Shown one piece after another: positions 1 through 10,100 of a stretch of DNA of 10,953 nucleotides. The notes under the pieces were generated by a model, which was not told the origin of the DNA, ran no database searches, and saw only the letters and a list, made by a program, of their open reading frames with translations. This DNA comes from an uncultured Lachnospiraceae bacterium (GTDB taxonomy: Bacteria > Bacillota > Clostridia > Lachnospirales > Lachnospiraceae). The position numbers were made by a program, and so were the translations under genes. The stretch's first letter is position 1. Each line of letters opens with the position of its first letter. The stretch lies in the NCBI GenBank assembly GCA_947174615.1, contig CAMWJQ010000090.1, positions 1-10,953 of the forward strand, read 5' to 3'.

Positions 1-115
1 CTCTTATAGTATGTCCTTTAATATTTTGTTAACATATTCGCCCTTCTTATGTAATAAAATTAACAATATCAGTGTTTTATCTTAATAAATTTTACAATAT
101 TTTTTTAAATAAGTA

Positions 116-144
116 TTGAATTTATTGCCATCTGCATTTATAAT
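116..144 (+). promoter_or_regulatory. Sigma-A type promoter for the SGNH hydrolase gene
   Basis: A -35 hexamer TTGAAT (116-121, four of six matches to TTGACA) is followed after exactly 17 bp by a perfect -10 hexamer TATAAT (139-144). Transcription would begin near 151, leaving an untranslated leader of about 110 nt. The surrounding DNA is so AT-rich that a chance match is possible, but the perfect -10 and ideal spacing make this the best candidate in the leader. Confidence 0.6.
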
Positions 145-245
145 AAGCTAAGGCTTAGGTTTCTACATGGTAATGAAACTTTTAATAAATTTTTAAGTAA
201 CTGCCAATCAAACTATTTATTACTTTATAGGTGCTTTATTATATG

Positions 246-252
246 AAAGGAG
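246..252 (+). promoter_or_regulatory. Ribosome binding site of the SGNH hydrolase gene
   Basis: The sequence AAAGGAG lies 10 nt before the ATG at 263, a slightly long but normal spacing for a Gram-positive Shine-Dalgarno site. The protein starting there opens directly with a signal peptide, so this supports 263 as the true start. Confidence 0.75.
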
Positions 253-262
253 CTCTCAAGCC

Positions 263-1150
263 ATGAAAAAATATACCAATTCGGTGATTGCACTCTTTAT
301 CTGTATGCTGATTCTGACCCCTTCAACAGTATATGCGGAGGAGCTGGCATATATGCCTGCATTTTCGGTCATACAGCCAATTACTGGCGCTGCGCTGCCC
401 AATGAAAATCTCTCGGACAGCCTCACTGCACGCTTAAATTATTATCTTGTGGATAGTTATACCAATGGAAATATTGATGAACAGCAGTTTAATGAAATTG
501 TTTCCAGCGGAATGGTTTCTGAGAACGCATTCTTTGCTAATTCCGTATTCGTGGGAGACTCGCTCACTGTGGGCTTCAAGGAATACTGCCAAACCCATTC
601 TGATTCCATCGCTTCCGACTCCACATACTTTTTGGCAAGAGTTAGCAGTTCTGCCAAAGCTGCCATATCTGGAAATGCTCTCACCGCACATGCTGATATT
701 ATGCCGAAATACAACGGAAAAGTTCAGTATATTGAAGATTCTGTATCACAAATGCCAAATGTAAACAAATTATTTATCTGTTATGGCATGAATGACCTGA
801 CCAGCAGTACGCCTGAGCAGTTTGTCGATGACCTTCAGACGCTGATTGCAAGGATTACCACAAAGACCCCGGGACTGCAAGTGTATGTGATTTCCATTCC
901 ATGTATTATGTCTGGCGTGAACAATGGCAGATTGAATAATAAAAATATCCAGACTGCAAATATCCTGCTGCAGAATACATGTACTATAAACGGCTGGGGC
1001 TTTATTAATATCGCTGAACATCTGATGGGTACTGACAACTCGATTCGTCCGGAGTACAGCTCTGACAAATATGTGCATGAAAACAGCCGTGCTTACAAAA
1101 TTTGGAACAGAGTCTTAAAGGATTATGCTTTTATGGAAATTACAAAATAG
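263..1150 (+). CDS. Secreted SGNH/GDSL-family hydrolase (probable esterase)
   Basis: A 295-residue exported protein. Residues 1-25 form a signal peptide: MKK n-region, hydrophobic VIALFICMLILTP core, likely cleavage after VYA (A25). A short spacer (about 26-90) leads into an SGNH hydrolase fold. Visible blocks are VGDSL with presumed nucleophile Ser100; GMND with Gly175 and Asn177, the oxyanion-hole block; and a C-terminal SSDKYVHENSRAYKIW block supplying the Asp268/His272 pair. Asp and His are four residues apart here, against three in the textbook DxxH, so Asp268 is a provisional assignment. Members of this superfamily are esterases, lipases or carbohydrate O-deacetylases; the sequence does not reveal the substrate. 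The gene has its own promoter and ends one base before a shared terminator. It faces a giant polysaccharide lyase gene, so a role in removing glycan acyl groups is conceivable but unproven. SGNH-fold assignment is confident; function is not. Confidence 0.85.
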   Translation: MKKYTNSVIALFICMLILTPSTVYAEELAYMPAFSVIQPITGAALPNENLSDSLTARLNYYLVDSYTNGNIDEQQFNEIVSSGMVSENAFFANSVFVGDSLTVGFKEYCQTHSDSIASDSTYFLARVSSSAKAAISGNALTAHADIMPKYNGKVQYIEDSVSQMPNVNKLFICYGMNDLTSSTPEQFVDDLQTLIARITTKTPGLQVYVISIPCIMSGVNNGRLNNKNIQTANILLQNTCTINGWGFINIAEHLMGTDNSIRPEYSSDKYVHENSRAYKIWNRVLKDYAFMEITK

Positions 1151-1190
1151 ACATAAGAAAAACAGCCGCTATGGGCTGTTTTTCTTATGT
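1151..1190. terminator. Bidirectional intrinsic terminator between convergent genes
   Basis: A perfect 17-bp inverted repeat, ACATAAGAAAAACAGCC (1151-1167) and its complement (1174-1190), encloses a 6-nt loop (GCTATG). The GC-rich ACAGCC/GGCTGT part at the top of the stem is followed by TTTTTCTT on each strand, so the structure works as a rho-independent terminator in both directions. It begins one base after the stop codon of the SGNH gene and lies 5 nt beyond the TAA of the giant lyase gene (1196-1198), so both transcripts appear to share it. Confidence 0.92.
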
Positions 1191-1195
1191 CTCGC

Positions 1196-4100
1196 TTATT
1201 TTCTCTGCATCCACTTGGGAAGAATCTTGAATTTTATGGTCTTGGTTCCACCATACTTTCCGTTTCCTCGGATTGTGATTGTGGCGTTTCCGGTCTTTGA
1301 GTTGTTTCCGTATCCAACAATCGTGAAATCTGTCTCCGGCTGCAAGATTACTTTGTTTTTGCCGCTGCCAAGTGTGACTTCCAGCTTATCAATCGTCGGG
1401 CAAACCTCTGCGCCGTTGTCATAGTAATAAGCGCCGTTGACTTTCACCTTGGCTGACGAAATCAAGGTTTCTTTGATATCAATAACCACCTCTCGTGTCC
1501 CGCTGTAATTCTTCCTGCCTTCCATGGTTACTTTGATCGTTCCGCATTTGGTCTCGTCGTTCACACTTACATTTTCTGTCTCAATGCTGCTCACAGAATA
1601 CTCATTTGAAGCCAGTTTTGCACCGTTGTCATAGACTGTGACTTTTGCCCTGTACTTTCCGTTTGCGGCATATTTCAAATCTGCCGCGTCAACGGTGATG
1701 CTGTTGTCAGCAATATCCTTTGGTGTTATCTCAAATGACAGTACATTCTTCAGACTTCCTGTGTAGTTCCCGACGCCGCTGATTGAAACCTTTCCGTTTG
1801 TTCCCACCGCTTTATTGCCGGTGTAGCTCACCTTGTAATCAACATCCTGAACAAGAAGTTTCTCTCCGAAAGTCACCTTGACTGCCGGTTTGGCGCCGCT
1901 CTTGTCCTGCGGCACTCCTGTCAGTCCTGGCTCTGCAAAGCTGACCTGAACACCTTCGGCTTTCTGCAGATTCACTTTTCCTACAGTGAATGTCTTCTTC
2001 ACGATTCCGCTAAATTCTCCAATGCCGCTGATTGTCATAGATGCCTTTCCGGTATTGACGTTGTTGCCATATTGGATTGTGTAGTCCTTATCCTCCTGTA
2101 AAGTTCTTTCATCTGCCTTACCTTTGTTGAGAACCAATGTTACATTCTGGCTTAACGCCTGTCCGGTATAGTCTATTGTGGACATGAATCCATCGATGCG
2201 CGCTTTCTTAATTTCCGTGCCCTTTATCGTAAAGTTCACTGTCCTGCTGCCGTAATACTCACTGTCGCTCTTAGCTGTCAGAACTACAGAGGCTGTGCCT
2301 GCATTGGTATTGTTCGCATATTCAATCTCAAAAAATTCATTTGATACAGCTTTGTTCTTATATTTCACGGTCACATCTGGTCTCAATTCAGAGCCTGTCC
2401 ACTGCTGTGCCGGTATGCTTACCTTGAGATCCGTGATCAAAATCTTGTCTGTCAGCGCAACATCATACTCCAGTCTGCCATGAAAACTGCTGTTCGGCGT
2501 CGTCTCAAGAATCATCTGATACACCCCTGCATCTGTGAGTTTCTCAACTTCTTTTCCATCACGCAGATAAGTCACTGTGTACTCTTTTGCAGGTACTTTG
2601 AGTGTACCGCATTTCAGCGTTACCTTCTGGGTCTGTCCAACGATATCTCCGTTCTTGTTCTGTTTAATATTCATCAACGGCGTATAATTGATTGTAACAT
2701 TATCCTTTGTAATCTCTTTCTGTACGATATTGAATGTTACAACAAATTTGCTCGCCTTCTCATAATTGCCGCATGGTGTGATGGTTACCTTTGCCTCGCC
2801 TACTTTCTTGTTGTTGGCATAGCTTACTTTGTAATCCGTCTTTTCTGTCAGTTTCTTCTCACCATCATAAACAATAACTGCCGGCTTTATCGCTTTTCCA
2901 GTATACTGCTGATCTTCGATACGAATCGCCTGAATGCCTGTCGGTTTTGGACTTTCCTCCCCGTCTGTCTCTTCGTAAATGTAGGAGTAAACACCATATA
3001 TACTTATGTCCTCTGTGACATCTGTGTCAAAATTATAGAATATGGTCTTCGCCTCATCCGCATACCACAAAATTCCATACTTTCCGTTCGCATCTGCTGC
3101 CTCAAATACCGGTTTTGACAGTTTTGCGTTCCGTTCAAGCGTTACGGTTTCTATTTTGTCCGGATAATACAGCGTTACTGTAACCTTCTTCTGGTCATCG
3201 CCGCCTTCTTCATCCTTGTAGTAATAATAGCTTCCATACAAGTTCATATCCGATGAGACTGCTGTATTAAAATCATATGTCATGGTCTTCGCTTCATCTG
3301 TATACCACTTGATTCCATACTTTCCATTCTCATCCTCTGCCTCAAACTCTGGCTGAGTCACCTTTGCATAGAGATCCAAGGTTACGGATTCTGTCTTTCC
3401 GTCCGGATAATGGAAAGTTACTGTCAGCTTGCTTTCCTCGCTGTAGTAATAATACGCGCCGTACAGGTTCAAATCCTGCGTCACTTCCGTATTAAAATCA
3501 TACAGTATTGTCTTTGCTTCGTCTGCATACCACTTGATTCCATACTTACCGTTTTCATCCTCTGCCTCAAATTCTGGTTTTGGCAGTCTTTCACTCAGTT
3601 TTAAGGATGTGGTCTCTGTCTTACCGTCCGGATAGTGGAAGGTTACTGTTACTTTTTTCTCCGGTTCTTCGAAGTAATAGTACTCTCCATACAACGCTAT
3701 GTCTTGTGCGACTTCCGCATCGAAATCATACAGCGTTGTCTTCTCCTCGTCTGTGTACCACTTGATACCATATTTACCATTTTCGTCCTCTGCCTCAAAT
3801 TCTGGTTCGGAGAACTTGGTGTTGACTTTGATTGTCTCTGTCTTCGGCGTTCCATCTGGATAGTGCAGTGTCACTGTGACATACTTAACCGCTTCACCCT
3901 GTTCCGCATTTTCACTGGAAATCGTTGCATTGAATGTCGCACCGGATTTGCCGGATACATTCACAGTAATTGTGATACCTGACGCATCCGCATTCATAGC
4001 AACTCCTTCGTCACCGCTGACTGCCGCCAGTCCTGCTCCCTCCAGTCGGAGTGTTATGGCACCGCTCTTCTGTGTAGGGTCTGCGATTGCAAGATGGATT

Positions 4101-7100
4101 TTCTTGCTGCCGTCATTCAGCATCGTTACTGACGCCGGCGCATCGCTTGTCATTTTTGCAATACCATTCTGCTCAGGAACTGTGCTTTCTCCTGCTGCCC
4201 AGAAGTTGTAGCCGGATACGCCTGATTTTGTATCCGCTGCTGCCTGTAACTGCTTTGTATTAGAGAGAATCTCTATGCCGTTGTTCTCTGCATAAGATGT
4301 CATTTCCTCGCTGTTTTTTCCCGGAAGCAGTACATAACCATACGCTGCATCTGCAGGAGCGGCGCCATGATCCACAGCAATGCTGATATAATCCTTTGTC
4401 ACTTCGTCAGCATCTCCTGCTTTTAAGTTCGCATTGACTTCACTCCACTTGCCAGTGCGTGTCTCACGCTTCAAAGTTACCTGCGTTTCCTCTGGGAAAT
4501 AATATCCGATTGCGGAACCTTTCGCATTCTCAGACAGCCATGCCCAGTTTGCCGTTTTCTGCTCTGTGCCATTCGCTGCAATGGCTTCGCTGCCATCAAC
4601 CAGCAGCTTGTTGTCATTGCCGATTTTTCTATTCTCAACAATTGTCTCTGTGTAATCACCTGCTGTCGTCGCAATGCCTGCGCCCAATGCAACAATCTGG
4701 TCACCAAATACAAACCAAGATTTCTTTGCTTCCAAATCGGAAATGGTAGATTTAAAATCCATACCAACTGACGCATAGTTTTCCATATTCAGAGCAGAGC
4801 CGCCTACCCAGTCGCGGTCGTTGGTCTGATTATTGTTGCTTGACATGGACTTTGTCTCATGGTTGGTGGTAATACCTGCCAGACGCGTGTGGTCTACTGT
4901 TGCCCAATAGCCCTCGCCGTACTGTCCCTGATCGCCGTTGTACAGCGTCAGTGCACCATCCGATGTATTCCAGCCCTTGAGGTTTTCATTGTTGATACTC
5001 TCTACCCCGCCATTGCGGCTGGAGAACATGCTAAATCCCAATGCATAGCCGTCCCCGTGGGTTACTGCCTTGTCCATGGAGCCGTAAATCTTAGTATAAG
5101 TCTCTGTGTCTAACGGAATCGAATCATCATTGATCAGATTCTTTACAATTACCAGCGATGACAAGGATTTCATTCCACCGTAATAGCTTACCGGATCATA
5201 AGCAACGCCCAAAGCTGCCTGTGTCTTTGCAAACATATCCAATGCGCTCTTGTATTTGCTTGGAGCTGTTGCTGCCAGCCGCACTATCGCGTCCATCGCA
5301 TAGCGCCCTGTTGTAATATCGCTTCTGTTGTAGCGTGAGATGCTGCGCCCTTGTACCATGTCAAAGATAGCGCCATCGGCGTAGAGCGGTCTGAATGCAT
5401 TTAATATCCACTCGTATACGATGTTGGAATCTGCATCGGTACATTCCCATGTCGTATTGTTGAGTACTGTCGCAAGTGTTGTCACTGCTCTCAGCTTCTC
5501 AACACCATAAGCGCCGTTATAGGCAAAATTTCCATGCTGTTTGAATGAGCCATCCTTGTAAAAGCCTTCGCCGCTCTCCACATACCGCAGTTCGTTTACC
5601 ATCGTGTCGCTTGCCTTGAGCAGGCTAATCGGATCGTTGCCAATCATACCATTCAGCACGGTATTCATCGCCATCTCACTGCCGTTCGCACCGGTCGCTG
5701 TGTATCTGGTCGCCCTGCCGTTCGCACTGCGCCCCCAGTAGTAATTAACATCCGGCACTAAAATCTGTATCATATTGTACAGCTCATCGCGGTAACGCTC
5801 ATCCAAATCGTCGTAAAGCAGAATACCCACGATTGTCAAATCCTTCGGAATACCGATTGACCAATCCCACCAGTTGCCAAATACCCTGTCATGATAATTC
5901 AAAATATTGGGGAATCCGCTCATCAGGTAATCCAGACAAACGTCTATTGCTTTCTTTACTTCCTCGTCCTTATAATATTTTGTACCCTCAGATTTGTAAG
6001 CAACTACAATGTCCTTAATGCGGGTGGTGGTTGTCGTCAGTGTGGCGCTTCCGTCACCGTTCGCACCCCCCTTATTTGCCCAATCCAGCAGTTCAATGTC
6101 ATGAAACAGCTTTGTCCCTTTGCCTGCGTCCATATTGAGCTGCTCTAAAGCCGCTGCTGCCGCATCCTCATACTTCTTCATATAAGTAAGGTACTCGGCA
6201 TCTGTCTTGTCGGACATGTCATTTCCTGTCAGGCTGTATGCATACGTCTCGCGCATAGATGCCAGCTCGTCAAGCTGTTCCTGTGGCAAATCCTCATAAT
6301 TCAAAGTCACCTCAATCGTTGCACCCATAGCGCCCTTTGTGTCTACTGTCAAGACTGCGCCATACTTATCGAACTCAGCTTTCACCTTGTCATTGCCTTG
6401 TGCCAGGCTCATGTTATTGCCATAGATGCGGAATGTGAGGCTGTCTTTATTTTGATGAACATCTGCAATTCCGACTCTCATGGTATGTGTCTGCGGGTCC
6501 TTAGCCGTGGTAACAGAACCAACAGTACCTTCTACCTCACCGATACGTACAGGCGTCGTGATGTCTCCCCAGAATATGTATCCAGCAGCATTCGCCTTGT
6601 GATCCACGACTGCCTGCGCAAAAGTAGAATTGCTCAGAACCTGAATATCGGGATTTTCAGCATAAGCCTTTACTTCCTCACTGTTCATGCTCGGAAGGAG
6701 CACATAGCTATAGCTTTCCTTCTTGAAAGAATCCAGTTTGTTGCCTGCGTTCTCACCATGCGGTACTGCAAGGCTCAAATAATTGCGGGAAATCTCGGTT
6801 GTATCCATACCTGCAGAACCGTTCACATCTGCCCAGCTGCCGCTGCGGCTCTCCCTCAGCACATCCAGTTTGCTGCCTTCCGGGAAGTAATATCCCATTG
6901 CATCATTACCTGTATTACCTTCCAGCCATGCCCAGCTTACGTTCGTCAGCGAATTTTTCTGATTATCTACTGCCGTACTCTGCTCTTCACCGTCGATGAT
7001 CAGCTTATTGCTGCCGTTGATCTTCTTATTTTCAACAATGGTTTCTGTCGTTCTGCTGGTGTCAATACCTGTAATTCCCATCCCCAGCGCTACGACTTCA

Positions 7101-10100
7101 TTATCAAATACAAACCATGACTTGCGCGCCGCGAGATTTGGGTTCGTTGCATCCTTATAGTTCTTAAAGTTCATGCTCACTGTTGCGTACTGTCCCACAG
7201 AGGAACCGCCGTTTAAATTAGCGTTGCCCGGATAGTCGCCCCAATTTTTCAGCGTCCATGTACTATGGTCTGTTGTAATTCCTGCCAGACGCTGACTGTC
7301 AACAGTATTCCAATAATTATCAGAATATTGATTTGGATCTCCGTTATAAATGTATGTGGCGCCGTCGCTCTGGTGCCATCCCTGCTTATTCTCCTCATTG
7401 CCGAACTCAAAGCGTCCTGTGCGCGCAGAGGCGTAACTGATACCGAGGCTGAAATCAGGATTGTGGGAAACTGCCTTATCCATGCCTCCGAACACCTTTG
7501 CATAACCTGTATTGTCATCCGGTTCAATGCTTTCGTCATTTAAAATGTCCTGAACGGCACTCATGGCTGCCGAACTTCTGCCTGTGAAGTACTCCTCTTC
7601 ACCCATGGCGGAGATGCCTGCCTGCGCCTGATATTTTACAAAGCTCTGCAGTTTTCCTTTCCACTGTTCCGGTGCACTCTTAGACAGCAGTGCAACAGCT
7701 TCCAAAATCACTCGTCCAGTCCTTAAATCACTTGACGTCGGACGGGCAAGACCACGCCCGGCTACCATATCAAACACTGCACCGTCTGCATACAGCGGGC
7801 GGATACCATCCCAGATAAAGTTCCATAGAACTTCCAGCTTCTCACTCGCCACTTCCCAGTCCGTACCTGCACTGACATAAACCAGCTTATCGGCAGTGTT
7901 CAACAGTGTAGCACCATAGCCTCCTGTATATGCCAGATTGGTATGCTGGATAAAAGATCCGTCGCTGAGAATACCTTCTTTGCCCTTCTCCACAACACTG
8001 ATAAACTCGTCAAAATACTTCGTGCCGTTCACAACTGCCAGCGGGTCGCTGCATGCAGCTCCGCGCAGCTGGGAAGCCAGGCTTGTCTCAGCAAGGTTTG
8101 CCCCTGTCATTTCCATGGGACCTGCGGCGCCTTTTACTTTATATACAGTTTTAGGATCTTCATTAAAGTGTTTCAGAACCGCTGCCTCTCCCGCCAGTAA
8201 ATCCGCAGGCATTACATCATGCATCAGAATCACAATATTGGATATTCCCTGAGGCAAGCTAATCCACCAATGATACCAGTTTCCAAACATCGCCTGATTG
8301 TTCAGTTCTTCGTTCCAGACATTGTCATAATACCACTGTAATGCGTATAAAATATCTTCTTTTAATTCTTCATCCTGATAGTACTTGCTCCCCTCAGATG
8401 CATAGACGACAGCCATACTCTGAATGCGGGTGACAGCTGTTGAATACGCTACACTGTCGGTAGACGTCGTGCTGGTACTTCCATTCTTATATAAATCCAT
8501 CGACAGATTCAAGTCGCTGAATAGCTCTGTGGTTGAATCCTTTACTAATTTTGCTCTTGCTTCCTCTGCACTTGTCTCATTTGTTTCAATAATCTTTTTA
8601 TAATTTTCTGAGGTCGCATCGCCCTTCCACAGCGAATTTCCTGTAAGACGCTCTGTCCATCTGTCGCGCATTCCCTGGAACTGCTTTTCCGCTTCAGGAT
8701 CCTTTACCACAACCGTACAGACTGCTTTATGATCTGCATCTACAGCAGCTGTGACTTCCACGATACCTGGCGCTATTGCAGTCACTTCACCATTTTCATC
8801 TACCACGGCGATTGTTTCATCCGCACTTGACCAAGTAACTTTCTTGTCCGCAGGCACCCCGATTGGCGTGATTGTACCTGTTTCTCCTACGTCCAGAAGC
8901 ATATCCTTCTTGTCCAGTTTCAGGCTCCATACTTCCACCAGTTCTACATTGTCAATCCAGATTTCTCCGGTCATTTTCTCGGCAAACACTTCAATGGTTG
9001 CACTCCCGGACTTTGTACTGCCTGCCAGCTCCGGTACATTTGGATAGGACAACTCATACAATGTCCAGTCATTCGTTCCTTTTAGTTTATGTCCATCCCC
9101 TAGGTTTATATACTTATCTGTTCGAATTTGTGATCTTGCATAAAATCCAGTACCTGTGACATCCTTTGTCTTGACCCACATGCGCAGTTTGTACTCTTTG
9201 GTAAAATCAAGATTTTCCACCTTTGCTGTCATAGAGATCCGTGTCGCACTATCCTGTGTACTGACATGGACGGAATGACTGCCTTCATAGGATTCTGTAT
9301 CTGTCACTTCAAGCTGCAGATCTCCCGCATTAGTGTCTGTCCCAAATCCAATCGAATCCCACGCAACAGGATATTTGCCATCTTTCCAGTATTTCAGCAT
9401 GGTCGCATTGGTGGAGGTTGCCAGCTCTCCCTCAAAGTCGTCGGAAAAGACAACAGTTTCCCCCTCTGCGGGCGCTTTCACGGTCACCTTGCAGGTTAAA
9501 ACCTCTCCCTTTACTTCAGCCGTTACGTCTGCTTCACCTGGCGCTACTGCGGTTACTAAACCATCCGAATCCACAGTTGCCACTTCTGTATCACTGCTTG
9601 CCCATGTGACAGTCTCCTCACCTGCACCTGTTACTGTTAACTGATGTGTTTTTTCTGGTGCAAGCGTCAGATTTGTTCTGCTGAGCGACAGGGTGTCGCC
9701 TTCACTTTCATCCTCCATGGGGGTAATACGGATATCGTCTATCCATACATCGCCAGTCATGTATTCGCCAAAAATGTCGATCTGTAACTGATTCCCTGCT
9801 TCGAGCGGAAGCGATTCTGTGGTAAACCGATATTGAACCCATCCATCCGTAGTCCCTGTAATCTTCTCGCTGGAAATTGTCTCTTTTGTTCCGGAACCTG
9901 GTACCATTCTTTTTAATACCATATACATACCAGTTCCAGTCACATTTTCTGCCTTTACCCAAAAGGTACACGCATACTCTTTCGTACCATCTATTTCTAT
10001 ACTGGGCTGCGCCAAATCCCATCTTGCTGTATTATCTGTGGAAGAGATGTGAAACACTTTTCCTCCATCTTTGGCATCCGCGCTGTCCTCTATTGCGAAG

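Larger units (their letters stand above)
1..262 (+). other. AT-rich upstream region of the SGNH hydrolase gene
   Basis: This leader is strongly AT-rich and carries no convincing coding region on either strand. It contains the promoter described separately at 116-144 and a ribosome binding site just before the ATG at 263. A second, weaker promoter-like pair lies further upstream (TTGTTA at 26-31, TATGTA at 48-53, 16-bp spacer). No tRNA, riboswitch or terminator of an upstream gene was recognised. The predicted 5' untranslated region, from about 151 to 262, shows no obvious strong hairpin. Confidence 0.6.

Noticed and set aside
434..1078. Several open frames of 80-105 codons overlapping the SGNH gene on both strands
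   Set aside because: They overlap a well-supported gene with signal peptide and catalytic blocks, and have no start signals or recognisable motifs.
2480..3118. A 212-codon plus-strand open frame with hydrophobic stretches
   Set aside because: It is antisense to the InlB-type and Ig-like repeats; the hydrophobic look comes from reverse-complemented Lys, Glu and Asp codons. No ribosome binding site.
2960..3880. Regularly spaced similar DNA segments that could suggest a CRISPR-like array
   Set aside because: The period is about 225-240 bp, the whole unit is repeated, and the frame stays open: these are protein repeats.
6398..7120. A 240-codon plus-strand open frame inside the lyase gene
   Set aside because: It is antisense to PL8 copy 1, has cysteine- and histidine-rich composition with no family resemblance, and no plausible start signal. 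A chance open frame in a 9.5-kb gene.
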